A stretch of 64,000 nt of DNA from assembly GCF_009846865.1 (NCBI RefSeq), contig NZ_WUWN01000002.1, forward strand, positions 62,001 to 126,000, written 5' to 3'. This document shows positions 7,109 to 17,328 of the stretch, piece by piece. The DNA comes from Puerhibacterium puerhi (GTDB taxonomy: Bacteria > Actinomycetota > Actinomycetes > Actinomycetales > Cellulomonadaceae). Positions within the stretch are counted from its first letter, which is position 1. Each line of letters opens with the position of its first letter. Both the position numbers and the translations under genes were made by a program. Below the pieces are notes generated by a model. It had not been told where the DNA came from and did no database searches. It saw only the letters and a program-made list of their open reading frames with translations.

Positions 7109-8773
7109 ATGAACCCCGTGACACACCCCCTGGGATCGCGCGCCGTCCGCCACGCAGGACGACCGGACCCCGGCGCCGCCGACGAGCTCGGCCTCACCGT
7201 CTACGACGTCGCGCGCGACCTGCGCCGTGACATCGACGCCGTCCGCCTGGTGCTGCCGATCGAGGGCGCTACCGACGCCGAGGCCTCTCGCGGCCGCCTG
7301 CTCGCCCAGCTGGACGAGCACCTGCTGCCGCGCCTGCGCGAGCTGTCCTCGCCGGCGATCGTCGTCGTCGCGGGGTCCACCGGCGCGGGCAAGTCCACGC
7401 TGTACAACTCCCTGCTGGGCGAGGAGGTCTCCGAGGCCGGCGTGCTGCGCCCCACCACCCGCCAGCCGGTCCTGGCCTTCAACCCGGCCGACGAGGAGGT
7501 CGTGCAGAAGGGTCCGGCCACCGAGGCCTCGCGGGTCGTCTACCACGCGGGCGTGCCGCGCGGCACGGCCCTGCTGGACGCCCCGGACCTCGACTCGTTC
7601 CTGTCGGAGAACCGCACCACCGCCCAGCAGCTGCTCGAGGCCGCTGACCTGTGGCTCTTCGTCACCACCGCCTCCCGGTACGGCGACGCCCTGCCGTGGC
7701 AGGCGCTGGCGCGCGCGACCGAGCGCGGCGCCTCGGTGGCGATGGTGCTCAACCGGGTCCCGCGCGAGACGCTCACCACCGTCCGCGGCGACCTGCTGCA
7801 GCGCCTGCGCGACCACGGGATGACCGACGTGCCGCTGTTCGTGGTGCCCGACGTCGGCCCGCACGAGGGCCTGCTGGAGCCCGCGACCGTGGCGCCGATC
7901 CGGCGCTGGCTGACGCTGCTCGCCGGTCCGGAGCGCTCGCGCGCCGTCGTGGTGCGCACCCTCAAGGGCGCGCTCGGCGCGCTGCCGGCGTGGGTGACCG
8001 CGCTCGCCGACGCCGTCGACCGGCAGGCCGAGGCGGCGCACCGGCTGCGGGCCGCCGTGGAGGCCGAGCGGGCCGACGCCGTCGCGCTCGCCAGGGACGG
8101 CGTCACCGCGGGCGTCGTGGCCGGCGCGTCCGTCGAGGCCCGCTGGCGCGAGGTCAGCGGCAGCGCCAAGGTCGACCGGGTCAAGGTCAAGAACGACACC
8201 GTGCGCTCGACGCGCCGCGGCGGACGCGCCCGCGAGGAGGCGCTGCGCACGCTGCGCGCCGACGTCGAGGCCGCCGCCGCGCGCACGCTCGCCGCGGCCG
8301 GGGCCCGCGCCCACGAGCGGCTGCGCGCCGTGCTCACCGGCCCCGGGACGCCGGACGGCGGCGTCGCCGTCGTGCCCGACGCCGAGCAGCGGGCCGACGC
8401 GCAGCAGCGCGCCGCCGCCGCGGGCGTGGCGGCCTGGTCGGAGAGCGCCGCCGCCGCGGTGGACGCGCTCGGTCCCGAGGCGCCCGAGCGCGTCGCCGCG
8501 GCGGTCAAGGCGTTCGGCCCGCACGGCCTGGGCACGCTGCTGCTGGCCGCCGCCGCGGGGAGCGACGACGCCGCGCGGCTGCTGGCGCGCGTCCTCGGCG
8601 ACGTGCCCGACGCCGCCGTGGCCGGCCTGCGCGACGACCTGGCCGACCGCGCCGCCGCCGTCGTCGAGGCCGAGCTCGACGCGGTGCTGACCCTGCTGGA
8701 CTCGCCGACCCTCGCCGACGACGCGGCCAGCGGCCTGCGCGTCCGGCTCGCCGAGCTGAGGAGGCTCACGTGA
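7109..8773 (+). CDS. Dynamin-like/YfjP-type GTPase, soluble subunit of pair 1
   Basis: A 554-residue P-loop GTPase. G1 is GSTGAGKST at about residues 89-97, the switch threonines lie in RPTTRQP, and G3 is LLDAPDLDS. The expected NKxD (G4) is degenerate (NRVP). The C-terminal two thirds are Ala/Arg/Glu-rich helices without a clear membrane segment. Its stop overlaps the next GTPase start by 4 bp (GTGA), so the two are an obligate co-translated pair. The layout resembles Streptomyces DynA/DynB, membrane-remodelling GTPases of cell division; that is analogy, not proof. The frame is open further upstream, but that part encodes the tRNA and terminator, so ATG 7109 is chosen. Confidence 0.82.
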   Translation: MNPVTHPLGSRAVRHAGRPDPGAADELGLTVYDVARDLRRDIDAVRLVLPIEGATDAEASRGRLLAQLDEHLLPRLRELSSPAIVVVAGSTGAGKSTLYNSLLGEEVSEAGVLRPTTRQPVLAFNPADEEVVQKGPATEASRVVYHAGVPRGTALLDAPDLDSFLSENRTTAQQLLEAADLWLFVTTASRYGDALPWQALARATERGASVAMVLNRVPRETLTTVRGDLLQRLRDHGMTDVPLFVVPDVGPHEGLLEPATVAPIRRWLTLLAGPERSRAVVVRTLKGALGALPAWVTALADAVDRQAEAAHRLRAAVEAERADAVALARDGVTAGVVAGASVEARWREVSGSAKVDRVKVKNDTVRSTRRGGRAREEALRTLRADVEAAAARTLAAAGARAHERLRAVLTGPGTPDGGVAVVPDAEQRADAQQRAAAAGVAAWSESAAAAVDALGPEAPERVAAAVKAFGPHGLGTLLLAAAAGSDDAARLLARVLGDVPDAAVAGLRDDLADRAAAVVEAELDAVLTLLDSPTLADDAASGLRVRLAELRRLT

Positions 8774-10347
8774 CCGACGACACGACCCTGCGGGCCCGTA
8801 CCGAGGACCTCGCCGAGGCGCTGTCCGTCGCCGGGCCCCGCCTGGACGACGCGACCCGTGCGCGCGTCCAGCAGGCCGTGGACGGCGTGCGCGAGCGGCT
8901 GGCCCTCGGCGTCGACCACACGGTGGTCGCGCTCGCCGGCGGCACCGGCTCGGGCAAGTCGAGCCTGTTCAACAAGATCTCCCGGCTGACCTTCGCCGAC
9001 GTCGGCGTCAAGCGGCCCACGACGGCGCGCGTCACCGCGTGCTCGTGGGACGACGGCGCCGAGGCGCTGCTCGACTGGATCGGCGTGGACCGCGAGCGGC
9101 GGATCGTCCAGGCGGACGAGCTCGAGGACGACCGGACCGAGGCGCTCGCCGGCCTGGTGCTGCTCGACCTGCCCGACCACGACTCCGTGGAGCCGCGCCA
9201 CCGCGAGGTCGTGGACCGGGTGCTGCCGCTGGTCGACCTCCTGGTGTGGGTCGTGGACCCGCAGAAGTACGCCGACCACGCCCTGCACTCGGGCTACCTG
9301 CGCGAGTCCGTGGGCATGGAGGCCTCCATGCTCGTGCTGCTCAACCAGGTGGACACCGTGCCGCCGGCACGCCGCGAGGAGCTGCTGGCCGACCTGGGGC
9401 GGCTGCTCGAGGACGACGGCCTGCGCGGCGTGCCGGTGGTGCCCGTGTCCGCCCGCACGGGCGAGGGCGTGGCCCGGGTGCGCGAGATCTTCGAGGAGGT
9501 GTGCGCCCGCCGGTCGGTGGCCGCCGGGCGCGCCGCCGGTGAGCTCGACGCCGCCGCGCGGATGCTGCTCGCCCAGACGCCCGCGGAGATCCCCTGGCAG
9601 CTCGGGCCGGCCGTCGAGCGCGAGCTGCCCGTCCTGGTCGAGGCCACCGGCCTCGACGCCGTCGCGGGGCAGGTGGGCGCCGCCGTGCGCAACGGCTACG
9701 GCAAGCCGGAGTTCCCCGTCCCGGACCGCGACGCCGTCACGCTCGCCCGCTCCAGCTGGCTCACCCGGGCCGGGGCGTCCCTGCGGCCGGGCTGGCAGCG
9801 GGCGCTCGCCGAGGCGGTCGACGGGGCCGACCAGCTGCGCGCCAAGGTGACCGCGGCGACGCAGACCGTCGGGCTGGACGCGCGCGGCCCCGCTCGCTCG
9901 CGCCTGGTCAAGCGCCTCGCGGCCGCCGGGCTCGGGCTCGCCGTGGTCGCGGCCGTCGTGGCGCTGCTCGTGACCACGGGCGTGGTCGGCGCCGCGGATC
10001 CGTGGCCCGTCGTGGCGTGGGGCGCGGCGGCGGTGCTCGCCGTGGTGGGCGCGGCGCTGTGGCTCGGCGCCGTGGTGACCCGGCGCTCGCTGGCGCGCCG
10101 CCGCGAGGAGGAGGTGCGCCAGGCCGGCCGCGAGGCGCTGGCCCGCGTGCTCGTCGAGGGGCTCGGCGCGCCGACGCAGCGCCTGCTCGCCGAGCACCGC
10201 CGGGCGCACGAGCTCGCGCAGGCTGCCCGCGACCTGCCGGCCGCCGGGCCGCTGACGGGCGCGGTGAGGCTGCCCACAGTGCTCGCGGTCCCGGAGGTGT
10301 CCACAGGCGCGGCCGCCGACCGCCCGCTGGAGGCGGCCCGCGACTGA
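8770..10347 (+). CDS. Dynamin-like/YfjP-type GTPase, membrane-anchored subunit of pair 1
   Basis: A 525-residue GTPase. G1 GGTGSGKSS is at about 57-65, RPTTARVTA is the switch I region, G3 LLDLPDHDS is near 131-139, and G4 NQVD is near 192-195. Unlike its partner it has an intact G4 motif. Two adjacent hydrophobic helices lie at about residues 380-440 (segments LGLAVVAAVVALLVTTGVV and AAAVLAVVGAALWLGAVV), giving a hairpin anchor that leaves the GTPase domain in the cytosol. A basic helical tail follows. The segment VVDPQKYADHALH after G3 is shared almost word for word with the paralogue at 15111. ssb follows 52 bp downstream and may be co-transcribed. Confidence 0.83.
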   Translation: MTDDTTLRARTEDLAEALSVAGPRLDDATRARVQQAVDGVRERLALGVDHTVVALAGGTGSGKSSLFNKISRLTFADVGVKRPTTARVTACSWDDGAEALLDWIGVDRERRIVQADELEDDRTEALAGLVLLDLPDHDSVEPRHREVVDRVLPLVDLLVWVVDPQKYADHALHSGYLRESVGMEASMLVLLNQVDTVPPARREELLADLGRLLEDDGLRGVPVVPVSARTGEGVARVREIFEEVCARRSVAAGRAAGELDAAARMLLAQTPAEIPWQLGPAVERELPVLVEATGLDAVAGQVGAAVRNGYGKPEFPVPDRDAVTLARSSWLTRAGASLRPGWQRALAEAVDGADQLRAKVTAATQTVGLDARGPARSRLVKRLAAAGLGLAVVAAVVALLVTTGVVGAADPWPVVAWGAAAVLAVVGAALWLGAVVTRRSLARRREEEVRQAGREALARVLVEGLGAPTQRLLAEHRRAHELAQAARDLPAAGPLTGAVRLPTVLAVPEVSTGAAADRPLEAARD

Positions 10348-10399
10348 TCCTCCTGGCAGCGGCCGGCACCGGGCGGGCCGACGACCCCGGAGGATCAGC

Positions 10400-11032
10400 A
10401 TGAGCGACGTCAACGTCACCGTCACCGGCCACGTGGGGAACGAGCCAGTGATCTCCTTCTCCGCCAGCGGCACCCCGTGGACGTCGTTCCGCGTGGCCAG
10501 CACCCGGCGGGTGCGCGACCCCCGCACGGGGGAGTGGGCCGACGGGCCGACGCTGTGGTTCACGGTCAAGGCGTTCGGCGACCGCGCCTTCAACGTCTCG
10601 CAGTCCCTGGCCAAGGGCACGCCCGTGGTCGTCACCGGCCGGCTCGGCGTGGACGAGTACGAGGTGCGTCGCGGCGTCCCGGCGCCCGACGGCGAGCCCG
10701 CCGCCGAGGTCACCGAGCGGCGCACCGCCCTGCTCGTCGACAACGCCGTCGTGGCCCTCGACGTCTCCCGCGGCGTCGCGACGTACACCCGCGTGGTGCA
10801 CCGGGACACCGTCCCGGGCGGGCCCGGCGACGCGGTCGGGGAGGCCGCGCGGACGGGCGCGGGCGGGGCCGACCCGTGGACGGCCGCACCGGGCGCGGGG
10901 GCGGGCGGCGCCGCGGACGTCGCCGACGACGAGGCGGCCGACGAGGACGCCGAGGGGGCGGACGAGGAGGGCGGGACCGACGGGGCCGGCACCCGGCGCG
11001 GAGGCACTGCCCAGGTGCCCGTTCCCGCCTGA
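10400..11032 (+). CDS. ssb: Single-stranded DNA-binding protein (second-type SSB)
   Basis: A 210-residue protein with an N-terminal OB fold of about 115 residues (VTGHVGNEPVISFSASGTPW, LWFTVKAFGDRAFNVSQSL, GTPVVVTGRLGVDEYE). The OB fold is followed by an acidic, Gly/Ala-rich disordered tail. The tail ends RGGTAQVPVPA and lacks the DDDIPF-like tip that recruits partners in housekeeping SSBs, so this is probably the accessory paralogue (SsbB-like). In M. tuberculosis the equivalent Rv2478c also lies beside the ettA orthologue, which supports the assignment. GGAG lies 9 nt upstream of the ATG. Its place directly behind a dynamin-like GTPase pair is unexplained. Confidence 0.85.
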   Translation: MSDVNVTVTGHVGNEPVISFSASGTPWTSFRVASTRRVRDPRTGEWADGPTLWFTVKAFGDRAFNVSQSLAKGTPVVVTGRLGVDEYEVRRGVPAPDGEPAAEVTERRTALLVDNAVVALDVSRGVATYTRVVHRDTVPGGPGDAVGEAARTGAGGADPWTAAPGAGAGGAADVADDEAADEDAEGADEEGGTDGAGTRRGGTAQVPVPA

Positions 11033-11047
11033 GCCGGGCGCGTCGCG

Positions 11048-11053
11048 TAGGCT
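11048..11053 (+). promoter_or_regulatory. -10 element (TAGGCT) upstream of ettA
   Basis: TAGGCT lies 117 nt before the ettA start, implying a 5' leader of about 110 nt. The same hexamer marks leaderless starts elsewhere in the window. Confidence 0.45.
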
Positions 11054-11170
11054 GGGGGGTCGGCCGCCCGTGCCGGCCTCCCAGCATCCGTCCCGCGCCC
11101 CGCCGCACGACCTTCCCGGTCCGGCGGGCGGGCGGGAAGCCCGTGCGATCGAAACGGTGGAAACGAGCCA

Positions 11171-12853
<1,683 letters not shown>

Positions 12854-12873
12854 CCCTCGCACGCGCACCACGG

Positions 12874-12903
12874 GGCGCCGTCCCCTCTGCAGGGGGCGGC
12901 GCC
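12874..12903 (+). terminator. Terminator after ettA
   Basis: A 13-bp stem, GGCGCCGTCCCCT / AGGGGGCGGCGCC (one T-G pair), with a CTGC loop. Confidence 0.75.
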
Positions 12904-12993
12904 TCGTCGCGCACGGACCGCCCGGCGCGCAGAGGTGCGCCGCCCCCGGCGCGCTGACCTGCACGTGCGCGCGGGTGTGGGCAGACTGGCCCC

Positions 12994-15114
12994 ATGACGG
13001 CGCCCGACGACCCGCAGCAGCCCGCCTCGGGGCGGCCGCCGGAGGAGGCACCGCCGGCACCGTCGGGAGGGCCCGCGGAGGACGCCGCCCGGCATGCGGC
13101 GTCGCCGTCCGGCGACCGCACCGCCGACCTCGTCGACGCCCTCGACGCGCTGCGCGCGCGGCTGGCCGCGCTGCGCCTGCCGCTGGAGACGCCCGGCGCC
13201 GCGGCGGCCCGCACCGACCGGGCTCGCGCGGTCGACCAGCTCGACGACTACCTGCTGCCGCGGCTGCGGGCGGCCCGGGCGCCGCTGCTGGTCGTGGTCG
13301 GCGGCTCGACCGGCGCGGGCAAGTCCACGCTGGTCAACTCGGTGCTCGGCGAGCACGTCTCGGCCCCTGGCGTGCTGCGGCCCACCACCCGTGCCCCCGT
13401 GCTGGTGCACCACCCGCTCGACGCGCGCTGGTTCACCACCGACCGCGTGCTGCCGGGCCTCGCGCGCGTCTCGGGTGGGGCCAGGGCGGGCGCGACCGAC
13501 CCGGCCCCGCCCGCCGACGCGGGCAGCCCGGCGGCGGACGCCGCCGGCGCCCGGGTGCCGCCGTCGCGCTCGCTGCGGCTCGTGGCCTCCGACGCGCTGC
13601 CGCAGGGGCTGGCGCTCCTCGACGCGCCGGACATCGACTCGGTCGAGACGGCCAACCGGGAGCTCGCCGCCCAGCTCCTGGGCGCCGCCGACCTGTGGCT
13701 GTTCGTCACCACGGCGGCCCGGTACGCCGACGCCGTCCCGTGGGGGCTGCTGCAGCAGGCCGCCGCGCGGCACGCCCAGGTGGCGCTCGTGCTCGACCGC
13801 GTCGACCCCGGCGCGGAGGCCGTCGCCGAGGACCTGCGCCGCATGACCCGCGAGCACGGGCTCGGCGACGCGCCGCTCTTCGTGGTGCCGGAGGCCGCCG
13901 GCGGGGGCGAGCCGGGCGGGCTGACCGACGGCCTGCTGCCCGAGGCCGCCGTCGCGGAGGTCAGCACGTGGCTGTCCGGCCTCGGTGGTGACCCGGAGGC
14001 CCGGGCGCGCGTCATCGCCGCGACCCGCGACGGCGTCGTCGACGACCTCGTGCGTCGCGCCGTGCACCTCGCGGACGCCGCGGACGCGCAGGAGGCCGCC
14101 GACGCCCGGCTGCGCGAGGCGGTGGAGCGCCACCACGCCGACGCCGTGCGCCAGGTCGAGGCCGCCACGAGCGACGGCGCGCTCATGCGCGGCGAGGTGC
14201 TGGCCCGCTGGCAGGACTTCGTGGGCACCAGCGAGTTCTTCCGCGCCGTCGAGAAGGGCGTCGGCCGCGTGCGCGACGCCGTCGTCGGCTTCTTCCGCGG
14301 CCGGCCCGGTGCGGCGCCGCAGGTCGAGCAGGCGCTCGCCCACGGCCTGGAGTCGGTGGTGCTGGACGCCGCCGAGCAGGCGGCCGAGCGGACCTACGAG
14401 GCGTGGCGCGGCGACAGCGCGGGCGCGGCGCTGCTCGACGGGCTGGAGCTCAGCCGCGCGTCCGGGCAGCTGCGCGCCGAGGTCGCCGAGCAGGTGCGCG
14501 CCTGGCAGGGCGACGTGCTGGGGCTGGTGCGCGAGCAGGGCGCGGCCCGCCGGGGGACCGCCCGGGCGCTGTCCCTGGGGGTCAACGCCCTCGGCGTGAG
14601 CCTCATGGTGCTCGTGTTCGCCTCGACCGCCGGGCTGACGGGCGCCGAGGTGGGCATCGCCGGCGGCACCGCCATCGTCGCCCAGAAGCTGCTCGAGGCC
14701 GTGTTCGGCGACGAGGCGGTGCGCAAGCTCGCCGTCCAGGCCAAGCAGCGCCTCTCCGCGCGGGTGCGCAGCGTGATGGCTGGCCAGGAGGCGCGGTACA
14801 CCGCGCAGCTCGACGCGCTCGGCACCGAGGACGCCGGCGGTGCCGGCCTGCGCGACGCCGCCCGCCGCGTCGAGGCCGCCGCCCGCGCCGAGCGCGCCGG
14901 CCGCGCCGAGCCGGTGCGGGGCGGCACGCGGCCGTGGACGGGGCGGCTGCTGCGCGGCGCCGGGACGCTGCGCCCGCCGTCGCGCCCGGTACCCGCCGTC
15001 CGGCGCCCCGGCGAGGCCGGCACGCCCGAGGAGGGCGGCGAGGGCCGCGACGAGCGGCCCGGGTTCTGGAGCAGGCTCTTCGGCCGCCGGGACGAGCGCG
15101 AGGACCGCGCATGA
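12994..15114 (+). CDS. Dynamin-like/YfjP-type GTPase, subunit A of pair 2
   Basis: A 706-residue paralogue of the gene at 7109. G1 GSTGAGKST is at about 104-112, the switch region is RPTTRAP, G3 is LLDAPDIDS, and G4 is again degenerate (DRVD). Differences from pair 1 are an N-terminal Pro/Ala-rich extension, an inserted Ala/Pro linker before G3 (about 40 residues), and a hydrophobic segment near residues 530-580 (ALGVSLMVLVFASTAGLTG, GIAGGTAIVAQKLLEAVFG). That segment resembles the membrane-contacting paddle of bacterial dynamin-like proteins. A basic tail ends FWSRLFGRR. The stop overlaps the next start by 4 bp (ATGA). Function in membrane remodelling is inferred from fold and layout. Confidence 0.82.
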   Translation: MTAPDDPQQPASGRPPEEAPPAPSGGPAEDAARHAASPSGDRTADLVDALDALRARLAALRLPLETPGAAAARTDRARAVDQLDDYLLPRLRAARAPLLVVVGGSTGAGKSTLVNSVLGEHVSAPGVLRPTTRAPVLVHHPLDARWFTTDRVLPGLARVSGGARAGATDPAPPADAGSPAADAAGARVPPSRSLRLVASDALPQGLALLDAPDIDSVETANRELAAQLLGAADLWLFVTTAARYADAVPWGLLQQAAARHAQVALVLDRVDPGAEAVAEDLRRMTREHGLGDAPLFVVPEAAGGGEPGGLTDGLLPEAAVAEVSTWLSGLGGDPEARARVIAATRDGVVDDLVRRAVHLADAADAQEAADARLREAVERHHADAVRQVEAATSDGALMRGEVLARWQDFVGTSEFFRAVEKGVGRVRDAVVGFFRGRPGAAPQVEQALAHGLESVVLDAAEQAAERTYEAWRGDSAGAALLDGLELSRASGQLRAEVAEQVRAWQGDVLGLVREQGAARRGTARALSLGVNALGVSLMVLVFASTAGLTGAEVGIAGGTAIVAQKLLEAVFGDEAVRKLAVQAKQRLSARVRSVMAGQEARYTAQLDALGTEDAGGAGLRDAARRVEAAARAERAGRAEPVRGGTRPWTGRLLRGAGTLRPPSRPVPAVRRPGEAGTPEEGGEGRDERPGFWSRLFGRRDEREDRA

Positions 15115-16817
15115 GCCGCATCGACCTGGCGGGGCGCACCAACGCCCTCGAGACGGCCGCGCGCGAGGGTTCCGGGCGGCTCGACCCGGCCCTGCTCGAC
15201 GAGGCCCGCGCGATGGTGACCCGCGCCCGCGAGCGCGGCGGGCTGAGCGCCGAGCACACCGTGGTCGCCCTCGCCGGCGCCACCGGGTCGGGCAAGTCGA
15301 GCCTCTTCAACGCCGTCGCGGGCACGGACCTGGCGCGCACCGGCGTGCGGCGCCCGACGACGGCGCACGCGATGGCCGCGGTGTGGGGCCCGGGTGCCGG
15401 GCCGCTGCTCGACTGGCTCGACGTGCCCACCCGGCACGAGATGCCGGCGGGCCCGGTGCCCGACGAGCCGGCCCCCGTCCGCGGGGGCGTCGGCGGGCTG
15501 TTCCGGCGCCAGCGCACCCCGGCGGGCATCACCACGGGCCTGGTGCTGCTGGACCTGCCCGACCACGACTCGGTGGTCGTCGAGCACCGGGTCCGCGCGG
15601 AACGGCTCGTGGAGCGCGCCGACCTGCTCGTGTGGGTGGTCGACCCGCAGAAGTACGCGGACGCGGCGCTGCACGAGCGGTACCTGCGGCCGCTGGCCGG
15701 GCGCGCCGACGTCGTCGTGCTCGCCCTCAACCAGGCCGACCGCCTCGCGCCCGACGACGCGGCGGCGATGGTCGCCGACCTCGAGCGGCTCGTGGCCGAG
15801 GACGGGCTGGCCGGCGCGCGCGTGCTGCCCGTGTCCGCGGCGACCGGCCAGGGCGTCGACCAGCTGCGCGGGCTGCTCGCCGAGGCGGCGCAGCGCCGCG
15901 AGGCGGCCACCACCCGGCTGGCGCTCGACGAGCGGGCGGTGGCCGAGCGGTTCGTCGCGGCCTGCGGCCAGACGCCGCCGGAGCGGGCGGGGGAGCGCGC
16001 GAGGTCCGGGCTGCTGGCAGCGCTCGAGGACGCGGCGGGCGTGCCCACGGTGGTCGACGCCGTGCGCACCTCGGCGCGCCGGGACGCGCACGCGGCGACC
16101 GGCTGGCCGGTCACCCGCTGGCTGGGCCGGCTGCGGGCCGACCCGCTGCGCCGGCTCGGGCTGCGCCCCGACGAGGTGCGCGTGCCGACCGACCGCACGG
16201 ACCTGGCGCGCACGTCCCTGCCGTCGGCGCGGCCCAGCGTGCGGGCGGCCGCCGCGACCGCCGTGCGCACCTACGTGGAGCAGGTGACCGTCGGCGCGCC
16301 GGACCCGTGGGTCCTGGCGGCCCGGCGCCGGGCCCAGGAGGGGATCGACCGGCTGCCGGACGCGCTCGACCAGGCGGTCGCGGGCACCCGGCTCGCGGCG
16401 GGCCGGCGGCCCGCCTGGTGGCGCGTGGTCGACGTGCTGCAGTGGCTCCTGCTCGCGGCCGCGGTGGCCGGGCTGCTGTGGCTCGGCGCGGCGTTCGCGC
16501 TGGCGTACTTCCGCCTGCCGCCGCTGCCGACGCCGGTGCTCACCGTGGGCGGTGCGGCGTGGGGCGGGCAGGGGGCCGGGCTCGACGTGCCGTGGGCGAC
16601 GGTGCTGGTGGCCGGCGGCGTGGTGGCGGGCGTGCTGCTGGCGGCTGTCTCGCGGCTGTGCGCCGCGGTGGGCGCGCGGCGGCGCGCGGGGCGGGCACGC
16701 CGTCGGCTGCGCGAGTCGGTGGGCCGGGTGGCGGACGGGCTGGTGCGCGGCCCGGTGGCCGACGAGCTGGCCGCGCTGGCGCGCTGCCGGGCGGCGGCCC
16801 ACATCGCGGCGTCGTGA
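15111..16817 (+). CDS. Dynamin-like/YfjP-type GTPase, membrane-anchored subunit B of pair 2
   Basis: A 568-residue paralogue of the gene at 8770. G1 GATGSGKSS is at about 56-64, the switch region is RPTTAHAMA, G3 is LLDLPDHDSVVVEH and G4 is NQAD. The stretch VVDPQKYADAALHERYL is shared with pair 1. Two membrane helices near the C-terminus (VLQWLLLAAAVAGLLWLGA and ATVLVAGGVVAGVLLAA) would form the anchor; the loop between them is longer than in pair 1. It keeps canonical GTPase motifs where its partner has lost G4, the same asymmetry as in pair 1. The thioesterase downstream has its own leaderless promoter. Confidence 0.83.
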   Translation: MSRIDLAGRTNALETAAREGSGRLDPALLDEARAMVTRARERGGLSAEHTVVALAGATGSGKSSLFNAVAGTDLARTGVRRPTTAHAMAAVWGPGAGPLLDWLDVPTRHEMPAGPVPDEPAPVRGGVGGLFRRQRTPAGITTGLVLLDLPDHDSVVVEHRVRAERLVERADLLVWVVDPQKYADAALHERYLRPLAGRADVVVLALNQADRLAPDDAAAMVADLERLVAEDGLAGARVLPVSAATGQGVDQLRGLLAEAAQRREAATTRLALDERAVAERFVAACGQTPPERAGERARSGLLAALEDAAGVPTVVDAVRTSARRDAHAATGWPVTRWLGRLRADPLRRLGLRPDEVRVPTDRTDLARTSLPSARPSVRAAAATAVRTYVEQVTVGAPDPWVLAARRRAQEGIDRLPDALDQAVAGTRLAAGRRPAWWRVVDVLQWLLLAAAVAGLLWLGAAFALAYFRLPPLPTPVLTVGGAAWGGQGAGLDVPWATVLVAGGVVAGVLLAAVSRLCAAVGARRRAGRARRRLRESVGRVADGLVRGPVADELAALARCRAAAHIAAS

Positions 16818-16818
16818 G

Positions 16819-16824
16819 TAGCCT
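16819..16824 (+). promoter_or_regulatory. Leaderless -10 element (TAGCCT) for the thioesterase
   Basis: TAGCCT lies 6 nt before the ATG at 16831 and directly after the stop of the GTPase gene. Confidence 0.6.
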
Positions 16825-16830
16825 GCGGGC

Positions 16831-17328
16831 ATGACCCGTCTGCACGTGCCCGTCCACACCCGCTGGTCCGACCTCGACGCCTACCAGCACGTCAACAACG
16901 TCGCGATGTTCGGGCTCCTGGAGGACGCCCGCATCACGGCGTTCTGGCGGCACACCGCGGACGAGGTGGGCGAGCCGTGGCCGACGGCGATCCTCGACAC
17001 CGGCCCGCACGCGACCAGCCACACCCTCGTGGCGGGCCAGCAGATCGAGTACCTGCGACCGCTCGCCTTCACGCGCACCCCCGTGCGCGTCGAGCTGTGG
17101 ATCGGCCAGATCGGCGGGGCCAGCCTGCAGGTCTGCTACGAGGTGCACGACGGCGACCCGGCCGGGTTCCCGCGCACCGGGCCGGCGTCGGGCGCCCAGC
17201 CCTACGTGCGTGCGTCGACCTCGATCGTGGTCGTGGACGCCGCCACGGGCCGGCCCCGGCGGATCACGCCCGAGGAGCGGGCCGCGTGGGCGCAGTTCGT
17301 CGAGGACCCGGTGACGTTCCGGCGCTGA
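16831..17328 (+). CDS. Acyl-CoA thioesterase, 4HBT hot-dog fold
   Basis: A 165-residue single hot-dog domain protein. RWSDLDAYQHVNNVAMFGLLEDAR carries the catalytic Asp of the 4-hydroxybenzoyl-CoA thioesterase type (D in SDLDAYQHVNN). It should hydrolyse an acyl-CoA in the cytosol; chain length is not predictable from this sequence. The start is fixed by the leaderless -10 just upstream. Its last 65 bp overlap, in antisense, the end of the convergent SDR/DUF2867 gene. Confidence 0.88.
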   Translation: MTRLHVPVHTRWSDLDAYQHVNNVAMFGLLEDARITAFWRHTADEVGEPWPTAILDTGPHATSHTLVAGQQIEYLRPLAFTRTPVRVELWIGQIGGASLQVCYEVHDGDPAGFPRTGPASGAQPYVRASTSIVVVDAATGRPRRITPEERAAWAQFVEDPVTFRR

